From Eubacterium sp. UBA4343 (lineage in GTDB: Bacteria; Bacillota; Clostridia; Lachnospirales; Lachnospiraceae), in the NCBI GenBank assembly GCA_002394235.1, contig DGTF01000053.1, forward strand, positions 20,325-57,856: a stretch of DNA of 37,532 nt, in the 5' to 3' direction. Position numbers and translations under genes: made by a program. Below, one piece after another: positions 15,550 to 23,133 of the stretch (the first letter of the stretch is position 1; each line of letters starts with the position of its first letter). The notes under the pieces were generated by a model. It was not told the DNA's origin, searched no databases, and was given only the letters and a program-made list of their open reading frames with translations.

Positions 15550-15957
15550 ATGGATGAGATATTGAAGAGAAGTCATGAACTCAGGGATGCTGCGGACCGG
15601 CACTATAACTGTGCGCAGGCGGTTTTCATTCCGTTTGCGGAGAGAAAAGGACTGACGGCGGAGCAGGCAAACGCGATTGCGCAGAATTTCGGGTCGGGAA
15701 TGCAGGCGGGGCTGACCTGCGGCGCGATCACCGGAGGGTTGATGGCGCTGGGATTGTGCGGAGCCGGTGATTCCGGTATCGCTGTCGAGCTCATGCGGCG
15801 AATCGCGGGCAGACATGAAGGACGTACACAGTGCAGGGATCTGCTGGCGGCGGAAGTCCGGACTCCAGGGGAGAAGAAGCCGCACTGTGACGCGATGGTA
15901 TATGAGGCGGTTGAAGCTGTTGAGGAGATGCTCCGGGAACGTGGAATCAGCATCTGA
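15550..15957 (+). CDS. C_GCAxxG_C_C family (putative redox-active) protein
   Basis: 135-residue protein of the small clostridial family named after its Cys pattern. Visible: Y-N-C-A-Q-A-V early, F-G-S-G-M-Q-A-G-L-T-C-G-A-I-T-G-G in the middle, C-R-D-L-L and a late C-D-A-M-V. The conserved cysteines suggest a metal or Fe-S/disulfide centre, but no biochemical role is established to my knowledge. The start at 15550 has GGAGG eight bases before it; an alternative ATG at 15535 in the same frame would add five residues. The gene is monocistronic, followed by a stop-codon-bearing repeat and a terminator. Confidence 0.85.
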   Translation: MDEILKRSHELRDAADRHYNCAQAVFIPFAERKGLTAEQANAIAQNFGSGMQAGLTCGAITGGLMALGLCGAGDSGIAVELMRRIAGRHEGRTQCRDLLAAEVRTPGEKKPHCDAMVYEAVEAVEEMLRERGISI

Positions 15958-16019
15958 GAGGGTGCATGAACATGAGGTCAGCGTCTGAGATGCTTTAGAA
16001 ACGTGAGATACCCATCTGA
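15925..16019 (+). repeat. 31-33-bp tandem triplication of the C_GCAxxG gene end with its stop
   Basis: Three units (15925-15957, 15958-15988 and 15989-16019) each end in ATCTGA or GTCTGA. The first TGA is the gene stop; the next two are non-coding copies that keep TGA. The units share GATGC/GGTGC near their beginning and AACGTG/AACATG in the middle. Confidence 0.8.
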
Positions 16020-16059
16020 TTTCGGAAGAATTGAGGCATTGAAAGAAAATCATTTATGG

Positions 16060-16090
16060 AAGCGGCGCAGAAGTTCTGCGCCGCTTTTGC
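16060..16090. terminator. bidirectional intrinsic terminator
   Basis: AAGCGGCGCAGAA (16060-16072) pairs with TTCTGCGCCGCTT (16074-16086). A-rich bases precede it and T residues follow, so it can serve both the upstream plus-strand gene and the convergent minus-strand oxidoreductase gene. Confidence 0.9.
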
Positions 16091-16119
16091 ACATTTTTAT
16101 TGAGAAATTAATGATCAGT

Positions 16120-17475
16120 TCAAACCTTCTTCAGCATCAGAGGTGTCAGGAGGTTCAGAAGCGCCTGTGATTCGGTCGGGAAGGTGAAGATCATCTGGTT
16201 GAGCTGCATGCCGGTGAGCTTCTGATTGATGATGAGAGCGGCGATATCGGCATTTGTGCCGGCGTCCTCTCCGTAAAAGGCTCCGCCTACAAGCTCGCGC
16301 TTCTTATTAAAGATAAAGGTGAACTCGGCATCCGGCTGGTTCTTTGCTTCGAAGAGAAGACGTTTGCCGAATTCCGCGACCTCGATGTCATATACATCCG
16401 GCTGTGCCTCGGCCTGTTCCAGCGTTACACCCACCTGGGAGATTCTCGGAAGAGTGAACACCAGGTTCGGGATGACCGGATACTGAATCGGATTCGGATT
16501 GATTCCGAGTATCTGGGTAGCGATATAATTGGACTCAAAGGTTGCCGTCGGGGTCAGCTTCGGAATCCGTTTGTCTACACAGTCCCCGGAGGCATAAATA
16601 TTCGGTACGGAGGTTCTCATGTGGTCGTCCACCTGAATGCCCCTTCTCGAATAGGAGATGCCAAGATCCTCAAGTCCGAGATTTTCCGTATTTGCCGCGC
16701 GTCCTGTGGCTTCGAGGACATAGTCGGTCTCGAGGGTGGATCCGTCAGCAAAGGTCAGAACATAGGAGCTTCCCTTCTTTGCGATCTCTTTCACTTCATG
16801 ATTCAGAAGGAAGGAGGCACCTGCGGCTTTCATTTTGTCTACCACACGGCCTACATATTTTTGAGGGTACATGCGGAGCACCCGGTCAGTGTATTCGATC
16901 ACTGTGGTCTGAGCACCCATCTGTACGGCTATGGAAGCAAATTCCATGGCGATGATTCCGCCGCCGATGAAGGCGATACGTGCGGGGAAGCTGTCCAGAT
17001 CCAGAAAATCTCTGCTGTCGTGGATATATTCCTTACCCGGAATATTCTGCTTCATGGCATGCTCACCGGTACCGATCACAATGTTCTCAGCGGTGATCTT
17101 TTTGCCGTCTACATCAACGGTATGTGCATCCACGAGTTTTCCATTTCCGTGAATGACCGGCATATGCGCGTTCTCGAACATACCTTCCATAATTTTATTC
17201 AGCGGAGAAATTACTTTCTTCTTGTAGTTCATCAGACTCGTCCAGTCCGGCTTCGGAAGCTCGGAAATACCGATGCCCTGATACCGCTTCAGGCCGTCCA
17301 GATAATTGAAGGGCGTGTCAAGAAGAATCTTGGCATTGCATCCGTAGTTGGTGCAGGTTCCTCCGACCACATCTCGCTCTACGAAAGCCATCTTCTTGCC
17401 TGCCTGAAGTAGAATCATTGCTGCATGCCAGCTCGCATGGCCGGCTCCGATAAATATCACATCATAATCGTACAT
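16120..17475 (-). CDS. atypical FAD-dependent pyridine nucleotide-disulfide oxidoreductase
   Basis: 451-residue relative of dihydrolipoamide dehydrogenase and mercuric reductase. The redox pair is C-T-N-Y-G-C (Cys41 and Cys46), the NAD(P) site is F-I-G-G-G-I-I-A-M-E-F-A near 173-184, and the FAD site ends in Y-A-S-G-D-C. Differences: the first dinucleotide motif reads G-A-G-H-A-S instead of GxGxxG, and the C-terminal His-Glu pair that activates the thiol in classical members is missing (the segment reads T-F-P-T-E-S-Q-A-L). It therefore probably uses another acceptor than lipoamide or glutathione; the substrate is unknown. GGAGG precedes the ATG. It has its own promoter and stands alone. Confidence 0.88.
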   Translation of the reverse strand: MYDYDVIFIGAGHASWHAAMILLQAGKKMAFVERDVVGGTCTNYGCNAKILLDTPFNYLDGLKRYQGIGISELPKPDWTSLMNYKKKVISPLNKIMEGMFENAHMPVIHGNGKLVDAHTVDVDGKKITAENIVIGTGEHAMKQNIPGKEYIHDSRDFLDLDSFPARIAFIGGGIIAMEFASIAVQMGAQTTVIEYTDRVLRMYPQKYVGRVVDKMKAAGASFLLNHEVKEIAKKGSSYVLTFADGSTLETDYVLEATGRAANTENLGLEDLGISYSRRGIQVDDHMRTSVPNIYASGDCVDKRIPKLTPTATFESNYIATQILGINPNPIQYPVIPNLVFTLPRISQVGVTLEQAEAQPDVYDIEVAEFGKRLLFEAKNQPDAEFTFIFNKKRELVGGAFYGEDAGTNADIAALIINQKLTGMQLNQMIFTFPTESQALLNLLTPLMLKKV

Positions 17476-17527
17476 GTCCTGTCCTCCTGATTGCGGTAAC
17501 CTTTGCTGTTGTTTTTCTCACATTCTC

Positions 17528-17556
17528 AGAATATCACTCAAAATAATTTTTGTCAA
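17528..17556 (-). promoter_or_regulatory. promoter of the FAD oxidoreductase gene
   Basis: Minus strand: perfect TTGACA (17551-17556), 17-bp spacer, TATTCT (17528-17533), in a very AT-rich stretch. Confidence 0.75.
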
Positions 17557-17603
17557 TTAAATTGCATAAAATATAAATTAATATTTTTCACTCATGGATT
17601 GTC

Positions 17604-17948
17604 ATGATAGTGCCCATCAGGGTCAAGAAGGACGTGCTGAAGGATCTTCCGGATAAGCTGGAGGAAGTCCGCTATGTGCAGATGGGGAAGGAGCAGCAGA
17701 AGCTCTATGATGCCGAAGTTCTCCGGATGAAGAAGGATCTGTCAAAGCAGACAGATGAGGATTTGCGGAAGGGTAAGCCGCAGGTTCTGGCAGCGATTAC
17801 CAGAATCCGGCAGATCTGCTGCGACCCGTCGCTGTGCTTTGATGGATATAAGGGGGAATCCGCCAAGAGAGAGGCGGTTATGGATCTGATTCCCCTGAAG
17901 GCGGGCAGTACCGGATTGAACCTGACCGGTACGGCTCTTGCTATGTGA
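17604..17948 (+). pseudogene. remnant of a SNF2-family helicase gene
   Basis: The 114-codon frame matches the middle of a bacterial SNF2 helicase: R-V-K-K-D-V-L-K-D-L-P-D-K near the start, then Q-V-L-A-A-I-T-R-I-R-Q-I-C-C-D-P, then A-K-R-E-A-V-M-D-L-I. From there it jumps directly to L-K-A-G-S-T-G-L-N-L-T-G (motif V), losing the 60-70 residues with motif IV that normally lie between. It then stops before motif VI. The N-terminal ATPase lobe is absent. It is a doubly truncated, internally deleted pseudogene with no ATPase capacity. No intact helicase is in the window. Confidence 0.85.
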
Positions 17949-17968
17949 CCGGGTTTAAATAGGTAACA

Positions 17969-19678
17969 TTACTCATGCAGCATCCCGAGCATGTAATAGG
18001 AGAGCAGAAGCTTGATGCGCTCCTTCGGGTCGTCGAGGTTGATGCTGATCAGCCGGCGGATTTTCTCCAGCCGGTAGGAGAGGGTGCTCCGGTGAATGTA
18101 CAGTTCCTTCGAGGTCTGCAGGACATTCCGGTCATGAAGCAGATATGCTTCCAGGGTATGCGCAAGCGCTGTGTGGTTTTTCTGATCATATTCCAGAAGC
18201 TTTTGAAGGGCGTCGGAGCAGAGAAGCTCCGCCGGCATGTCTTCGGTGGAGCAGCGGATCATATAATCGAGCATGTACTGATCAAAATAGTAGTACCAGA
18301 TCATGCTGTTGCCGGAGAGCCCGAAGTTCAGGGCAATATTGGCCTGGTCGAAGAGAATGCCCAGCCGGAAAAAATCACGGAGCTCGGAGCTGACGCCAAT
18401 TTTCAGAAGACTGTCCCGCATGGGCACCGCGAGGCGACTGACGACGTCGGAGGTTTTTTCGTGCGCGTATGAGAGGTTCACAACAAGAGTGATTCCCTCC
18501 TGATGAAAAAACGCCCGTCCGGCTGCCAGGATGGTGTTGATCTGGTTAAGGACCGCATAGGAGGAAATGATGTTGAAATCCCTCTGCTGTGTTACGATCC
18601 GCATCACAACATACCGGTCGTTCCGGTTCCAGTTCTGATAGCGGAGATAGCTCAGAACCTGCTGCTCGTCTGTCTCTTCCTTCTCACACAGACGAACCAT
18701 GAGTTCGTATGTATCGTCCGAGATGCTGAATTTTCTGAGATCGCCGGAATACAGAAAATGCTCCAGGAGTTCTCCAAGATAATCAATAACCGCAAAATCA
18801 CCTGGCAGAATTCTGCTGTCAACCTCAAGGTCCAGAATCCTGCCCCGGTAAATATCGCCCTGCCAGATGTTCCGGTACAGAATCTGATATCCGGTCTGTT
18901 CGGAGGGATACATTACAGGACGGCGCTCTTTGAGTCCATCGATATAGACGGGATCGGTGCGAAAATCGTTGATCAGATCCATCTGCACCATGGGAAGACC
19001 GGTTCTTCTGTCCCGTCCGCGTTTCATCTTCTGCTCCGGGTAATTGCACTCCGCAAGGATAATAAAGTCACGGTCATGCAGGAAGATTGGGTTTCGGAAG
19101 ATCGTCTGGCTCAGGTCAAAGATTTCCTGAAGGGGCGTCTGGAGCAGAAATGCCTCCTGAATCTTCAGATCCCATTCGTGAAAACGATCAAAGAGATCCT
19201 GCACCAGGGAGAGAATCTCCGGAAGGCTGTGATTGTCGCGGATGTAAATCCTCCCAGGCATGGAGCGGCGGAACGAGGCGTGCGGATCCCGGCACAGAAG
19301 CAGGAAAGCCCTGCCGGAGAGAATATCGTCGGAGAGACCGTCTAATTCAGATTCCGGGCACAGATACACGTACTTTGGAGCGGAAGCGGATGTATCGTTT
19401 TGCATTGCAGAGCCCTGGTTTCGGCTCCGGGGTGACATGTGTGCGGAGACGGGTTTGCTGTCGTCAGTAATGGTTTCTCTGCTGAAAATGCGGATCCCGG
19501 AAAACCGCAAATCATCCGTTGTATCTGAAATAAGATGATCTATGCCGGCCAGAGTCAGCGCATCTGCAATGACCTGCAGAGGCGGGTGGAAGCCGGACGG
19601 AAACCGGGAGGTTTCGGAACAGGAGGAGTCGGATTTTTGTGTTGGAGCGGTGCTCTGACCGGTGCTTCGATTATTCAT
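17969..19678 (-). CDS. PucR-family transcriptional regulator
   Basis: About 569-residue cytosolic regulator. The C-terminus is the PucR-type helix-turn-helix domain (V-L-Q-T-S-K-E-L-Y-I-H-R-S-T-L-S-Y-R-L near residues 520-540). The middle carries a GGDEF-like or PBP-like fold without nucleotide cyclase motifs, and residues 1-100 are Ser/Thr-rich and poorly conserved. The start at 19678 is chosen because AAGGA lies eight bases upstream; the same frame extends to 19762 without a ribosome binding site. It lies downstream of the UroD-like and GPH genes on the same strand, separated by a terminator, and is a natural candidate for their regulator. The inducer is unknown. Confidence 0.85.
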   Translation of the reverse strand: MNNRSTGQSTAPTQKSDSSCSETSRFPSGFHPPLQVIADALTLAGIDHLISDTTDDLRFSGIRIFSRETITDDSKPVSAHMSPRSRNQGSAMQNDTSASAPKYVYLCPESELDGLSDDILSGRAFLLLCRDPHASFRRSMPGRIYIRDNHSLPEILSLVQDLFDRFHEWDLKIQEAFLLQTPLQEIFDLSQTIFRNPIFLHDRDFIILAECNYPEQKMKRGRDRRTGLPMVQMDLINDFRTDPVYIDGLKERRPVMYPSEQTGYQILYRNIWQGDIYRGRILDLEVDSRILPGDFAVIDYLGELLEHFLYSGDLRKFSISDDTYELMVRLCEKEETDEQQVLSYLRYQNWNRNDRYVVMRIVTQQRDFNIISSYAVLNQINTILAAGRAFFHQEGITLVVNLSYAHEKTSDVVSRLAVPMRDSLLKIGVSSELRDFFRLGILFDQANIALNFGLSGNSMIWYYYFDQYMLDYMIRCSTEDMPAELLCSDALQKLLEYDQKNHTALAHTLEAYLLHDRNVLQTSKELYIHRSTLSYRLEKIRRLISINLDDPKERIKLLLSYYMLGMLHE

Positions 19679-19728
19679 AGATTTTATCCTTGTCGTTTGG
19701 GTGCTATACGATAATTTTATATGTTCCG

Positions 19729-19738
19729 GAAATATTTC
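19729..19738. other. palindrome GAAATATTTC upstream of the PucR-family gene
   Basis: A 10-bp perfect palindrome in an AT-rich stretch about 50 bp upstream of the start codon at 19678. It might be a regulator-binding site. No confident -35/-10 pair was found for this gene. Confidence 0.25.
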
Positions 19739-19764
19739 AAAATATTGTGCCTGCGGACTCACAA

Positions 19765-19872
19765 CTGCAGGGTTACGTTCTGCAGGATAGCGTGCGCAAG
19801 CTTACGTTTTTATGGATAATGCCTGCAGGGGGTCACATCTGCAGGATAACGCGCGGAAGACCATGCCTGCAG
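19765..19872. repeat. compound CTGCAG-containing repeat
   Basis: CTGCAG occurs at 19765, 19780, 19823, 19839 and 19867. The pair CTGCAGGG plus CTGCAGGATA is repeated with a 58-59-bp period. It lies in the 470-bp gap between the PucR-family gene and the GPH transporter. The rest of the gap (19873-19980) shows nothing recognisable. Confidence 0.7.
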
Positions 19873-19980
19873 AGAGTGGGGACGCAGGTTATGCGTGTAT
19901 CGCCACTGCCGTGTCTGTCCTGTGAAGTTTTTGCCTGGCTTCAGTATACCAGATCCGAGGTCCTTGTCATACATCACCAG

Positions 19981-20006
19981 AAAAAAAGCGCCCCGAAGGG
20001 CGCTCC
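19981..20006 (-). terminator. intrinsic terminator downstream of the GPH transporter
   Basis: On the minus strand, GAGCGCCC-TTCG-GGGCGCT is followed by a run of T. It separates the UroD/GPH unit from the PucR gene. Confidence 0.9.
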
Positions 20007-20035
20007 ATATTTTATAGCATATTTTTATAATGTTG

Positions 20036-20151
20036 CGATTGTGGCCGGGCCAGTTTTTTTCCTGTCTTAATTTGTGGCCGGATCGATATTTCCCTGTCTT
20101 AATTTGTGGCCGGGCCAGGCTTTTTCCGCGTCTTAATTTGTGCCCGTGTCA
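20036..20151 (-). repeat. 32-34-bp tandem array after the GPH transporter stop (about 4 copies)
   Basis: TCTTAATTTGTG begins at 20065, 20097 and 20131, each followed by a GGCCGGGCC-like block; a partial unit starts near 20036. The outermost unit contains the transporter stop codon (20149-20151). The array therefore extends the gene end toward the terminator. Confidence 0.88.
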
Positions 20152-21558
20152 GGCTCTTTTCCTTGCCTCGATTTCCGCGGCATACTGATCGACCTTGTCC
20201 TTTGTCAGGCGGAAGCCAAATGCCAGGCAGAGAACCGCAATGATCAGTGCGATAGCCGGGATCAGCATGAATCCTGCACTGATGGCGGTCTTCAACTGAT
20301 TGCTTGCGTCTGCCGGGTCAATTTTTGGGCTGAATGCTCCGGCCGCGAGGCAGGCACTGATGATGATGCCACGGGTCATGATGGAGACCTTCAGCGGCAC
20401 ATTCTGCAGGCCACTGATCCATCCCGCAGCGTTCTTTCCGGTTTTCCACTCACTGTACACGATGGTATCGCCGTAAAGGGCCGGAGTGCAGGCGTAGGTG
20501 ATGCCATAGCCGAACAGGGATACGGACATCAGGATAATGACCATCATGACATTATTGTGACCGAAGAACGCAAGGATCAGAATTACTGCCTGGATTGCCA
20601 TTACGCCGATGGTAGTGTTCCTGGTGGAAAAACGGTTGCTGAGCGTTTTGCTCAGATAGGCGCCGACAATGCAGAATACATTAGTGATCAGAATGTACAC
20701 CGGCGTGAGCTTTGCGTTGTTGGCTACATACAGGAAGTAGTAGCTGGCAAAACCCATGCAGATGAAGTTGAACATGAACTTTGCGAGATCCGCGATCAGA
20801 AGAGCGATCAGGGGCGGGTTCTGCGCAAGCGCGCGGAGCAGATCCTTTCCGCTGGTCTTGTCCTTCGCGGCGGCTTTTGCGTCCGCCTGTACGGCCTGGG
20901 CGGTATTCTCGTATCCTTCGAACATCTTGAAATGCGCGAAGTAAAGAACAACAAACAACACACCGAAGCAGAAGGCAGCGCCGCCGTACATATTGACCTT
21001 TCCGATGACGCCCGCGGCTGCGGAAGCAACGACCGGTGCGGCATAGGAAAAGACAACCTTGGAGGCATTGGACCAGGCGGCTCTGGTTGAGGCGAGCTGC
21101 GAACGGTCCTCAGGCGTTTTTCCTGCGACAGAGATCATGGATACGTTTGCCACATACGCGAAATTCCAGCAGACATGGCTGGCGATTGCCGCCACGATAA
21201 TCAGGACGGCGGAACCAATGCCGGACCCGAATTTGACGAACTGAAACGCATAGAGGAACGGTACGATCCACGGAATCGCAACGAGCCAGGAGCGGTAGCG
21301 GCCCCACTTCATTGGCTTTGAGCTGTTGATGATGGCTCCGTAGATCCAGGACAGGAGCGCGTCAACCGTACTGGCTACTGTCGTGATCATGGTTACGACC
21401 GGAAGCGCGAACTGTGCAAGGTTTGTCAGGAAAAAGTTAAAGTAATAGCTTTCAATACTGGACATCAGATTAAAGCCGAAGTCACCGACGCCGTAAAAAA
21501 CCTTCAACTGTCTGCTCAGCGGCTTATGATCCGGAGCGGACGATGTGTTTTTAGCCAT
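20149..21558 (-). CDS. GPH/MFS-family cation symporter
   Basis: 469-residue integral membrane transporter with about twelve hydrophobic segments. The N-terminal Y-G-V-G-D-F-G-F-N is the usual GPH (glycoside-pentoside-hexuronide:cation symporter) opening, and T-P-E-D-R-S-Q-L near residues 148-155 matches the loop motif of that family. The family imports sugars, but paralogues linked to UroD-like genes may carry other organic substrates. GGGGGA lies eight bases before the ATG. It follows the UroD-like gene by 36 bp, so the two are very likely co-transcribed. Confidence 0.88.
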   Translation of the reverse strand: MAKNTSSAPDHKPLSRQLKVFYGVGDFGFNLMSSIESYYFNFFLTNLAQFALPVVTMITTVASTVDALLSWIYGAIINSSKPMKWGRYRSWLVAIPWIVPFLYAFQFVKFGSGIGSAVLIIVAAIASHVCWNFAYVANVSMISVAGKTPEDRSQLASTRAAWSNASKVVFSYAAPVVASAAAGVIGKVNMYGGAAFCFGVLFVVLYFAHFKMFEGYENTAQAVQADAKAAAKDKTSGKDLLRALAQNPPLIALLIADLAKFMFNFICMGFASYYFLYVANNAKLTPVYILITNVFCIVGAYLSKTLSNRFSTRNTTIGVMAIQAVILILAFFGHNNVMMVIILMSVSLFGYGITYACTPALYGDTIVYSEWKTGKNAAGWISGLQNVPLKVSIMTRGIIISACLAAGAFSPKIDPADASNQLKTAISAGFMLIPAIALIIAVLCLAFGFRLTKDKVDQYAAEIEARKRA

Positions 21559-21594
21559 AAGAGAATCCCCCTTCTCTGCTCAAAAAATCCCGTA

Positions 21595-22584
21595 TCAGAA
21601 CATATCTTTGCTTGCGCTGTCGATTTCCTCGGTCAGTGCCTGATAAACGCCATCAAAGGTGCTCATTGGTCCGCCCTGAGAAGCACAGGGAATATAGTAC
21701 AGCTTGCCATACTCCGCGCATGCTCTTCTGACCTGATCATGGACTTCCTGTCTGGTCCAGCCGGGATGGTCAACGGTCGCGGAGTCGATGCCGCCCATGA
21801 AGGAGATCTTGCCGCCGTAGGTGTCGATGCATTTGCGGATGTCGTTTCCGGTCATGACACCCTGCCAGATATCGATGCCCATGTCGATCATATCGGGAAT
21901 CAATGTCGCGGCGTAGGAATCGGAATGATGTACGATCAGCTGCACGCCTCTTTCCTTGTAATATCCGTAGATCTGTTTGTAGGCATCCACGAAAAATTCC
22001 TCAAACATAGCCGGAGAGAAGAAGGTGGAGCGCTGGCTTCCCCAGTCGTCATGGTGGAATACCGCATCGATATGAAGGTGATCGCAGGTCTCTCTTGCCG
22101 CGTCAAGCTCCCACTCGGTGAGGTATTTGATTAGGTCGTGCATCTCGTCCGGCTCCTCATAGAAGTTCATCATGGCATCCTCCATGCCCATAAAATAATG
22201 AAGACTTTCGAAGAGACCCGGTGCCTGGAAGTTGGAAACAAATTTATCCTTGCGGTCTACAGCCTCGGCTGCGGCAATGGCTGGCTCCCAGGCTGCTTCC
22301 GGGAATACCGGTGACGGTGCGTGAATGATGTCCCTCCACTCTGTGATATCCTTCAGAAGGCGATGCGCGTCATCGTGAACCGGGAATGGTCCGGGCGTGC
22401 CTTCCGGCCAGGAGCGGGTGACACCCCACTCATTTGTGACATTGAGCTCGCCGTATTTCGGTGCCTTATAGGTGGTGCGGATCGGATCATTCATGATAAT
22501 GGAGAGGAACTCGAACTGATTGACAAATCTGTCGGGGTGACCTCCGTGAATTGTTTCCAGCAAATTTTCTCTTTTTGTAAGCAT
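21595..22584 (-). CDS. uroporphyrinogen decarboxylase-like (UroD superfamily) protein
   Basis: 329-residue TIM-barrel protein of the UroD/MtaA superfamily. The Arg-containing substrate-binding motif at the start of true haem-pathway HemE enzymes is not visible. Instead it has F-H-H-D-D-W-G near residue 170, L-I-V-H-H-S-D-S near 212 and a late Y-I-P-C-A-S-Q-G-G, a layout closer to corrinoid-dependent methyltransferase relatives, where His and Cys bind zinc. A methyl-transfer or demethylation role on a compound imported by the neighbouring GPH protein is plausible but inferred; no corrinoid protein gene is adjacent. GGGAGGG precedes the ATG. Confidence 0.85.
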   Translation of the reverse strand: MLTKRENLLETIHGGHPDRFVNQFEFLSIIMNDPIRTTYKAPKYGELNVTNEWGVTRSWPEGTPGPFPVHDDAHRLLKDITEWRDIIHAPSPVFPEAAWEPAIAAAEAVDRKDKFVSNFQAPGLFESLHYFMGMEDAMMNFYEEPDEMHDLIKYLTEWELDAARETCDHLHIDAVFHHDDWGSQRSTFFSPAMFEEFFVDAYKQIYGYYKERGVQLIVHHSDSYAATLIPDMIDMGIDIWQGVMTGNDIRKCIDTYGGKISFMGGIDSATVDHPGWTRQEVHDQVRRACAEYGKLYYIPCASQGGPMSTFDGVYQALTEEIDSASKDMF

Positions 22585-22612
22585 AGCAAACCCTCCCTGC
22601 GTTATGCATTAT

Positions 22613-22629
22613 TTGTGTAATATTTACAA
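22613..22629 (-). promoter_or_regulatory. imperfect palindrome at the UroD transcription start
   Basis: TTGTGTAATATTTACAA is an imperfect 17-bp palindrome just downstream of the -10 box, where a repressor would block initiation. Confidence 0.4.
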
Positions 22630-22634
22630 GAATG

Positions 22635-22663
22635 AAGATAGCATCTGGTGTGTTTGCAGTCAA
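22635..22663 (-). promoter_or_regulatory. promoter of the UroD/GPH operon
   Basis: Minus strand: TTGACT (22658-22663), 17-bp spacer, TATCTT (22635-22640). Confidence 0.65.
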
Positions 22664-22721
22664 TAGTGACAACGAAAACGAGCGAAAGTTCCACAGTTTC
22701 GCAGATTCGGGAATGCGTAAT

Positions 22722-22737
22722 TCCGCAATTTTGCGGA
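22722..22737. other. 16-bp palindrome in the UroD/NUDIX intergenic region
   Basis: TCCGCAATTTTGCGGA has perfect 7-bp arms around TT. It lies about 60 bp upstream of the UroD -35 box and may be an operator. Apart from this and the promoter repeat below, the 549-bp gap 22585-23133 shows no gene I can support. Confidence 0.35.
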
Positions 22738-22981
22738 TGGCGCGATTGCATTCTAAATGTACGGGAGGAGTAATGCTTGAGCGATTCGGGCAGGTGATCC
22801 GTGTGAAAAGGATCAGACGTCATGTTTTCTCTCGGCTTTTTCAGTGAAGAACTTCCGTCTGTGACATTTCCCCTTTCATAACCATCAATCTCATTATTAA
22901 TTATCCTGGATTGGCCCATGGACTGCATGGTTTTTCTGGAGGAACCTGCGGAAAAGGAGGGCACAAACCACGGCGGGCTGC

Positions 22982-23010
22982 TTGCTGTAATGATTTTACT
23001 CACGTATAAT
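22982..23010 (+). promoter_or_regulatory. promoter of the NUDIX gene
   Basis: TTGCTG (22982-22987), 17-bp spacer, perfect TATAAT (23005-23010). It lies in the first copy of a 69-bp duplication; the second copy has TATCAT and no -35 match. Confidence 0.7.
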
Positions 23011-23090
23011 CGGGATGAGACCCGGAGTTTATCACAAAGCGGTGCAATCTGCCGGGTAATGATTTTACTCACGTATCATCGGGATGAGAC
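22987..23090 (+). repeat. 69-bp-period duplication of the NUDIX promoter region
   Basis: A 35-bp core (22987-23021) recurs at 23056-23090 with one change, A to C in the -10 box. The core contains GATTTTACTCACGTAT and ATCGGGATGAGAC. Confidence 0.92.
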
Positions 23091-23133
23091 GGCAGAGGAT
23101 ATCTGCCAGCAACACACGAAAGGATTTAATATT

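Noticed and set aside
15293..15565. Glu/Lys/Ala-repeat protein
   Set aside because: It is produced by the 15-bp array, begins upstream of the predicted promoter and overlaps the C_GCAxxG start; no RBS was found.
20140..21090. 316-codon plus-strand frame opposite the GPH transporter
   Set aside because: Antisense shadow of a clear membrane transporter.
21595..22584. Haem-pathway uroporphyrinogen decarboxylase HemE
   Set aside because: The N-terminal Arg-rich substrate motif is not visible and no haem genes are nearby.
22602..23072. 156-codon minus-strand frame upstream of UroD
   Set aside because: It covers the UroD promoter and palindromes and has no recognisable domain or RBS.
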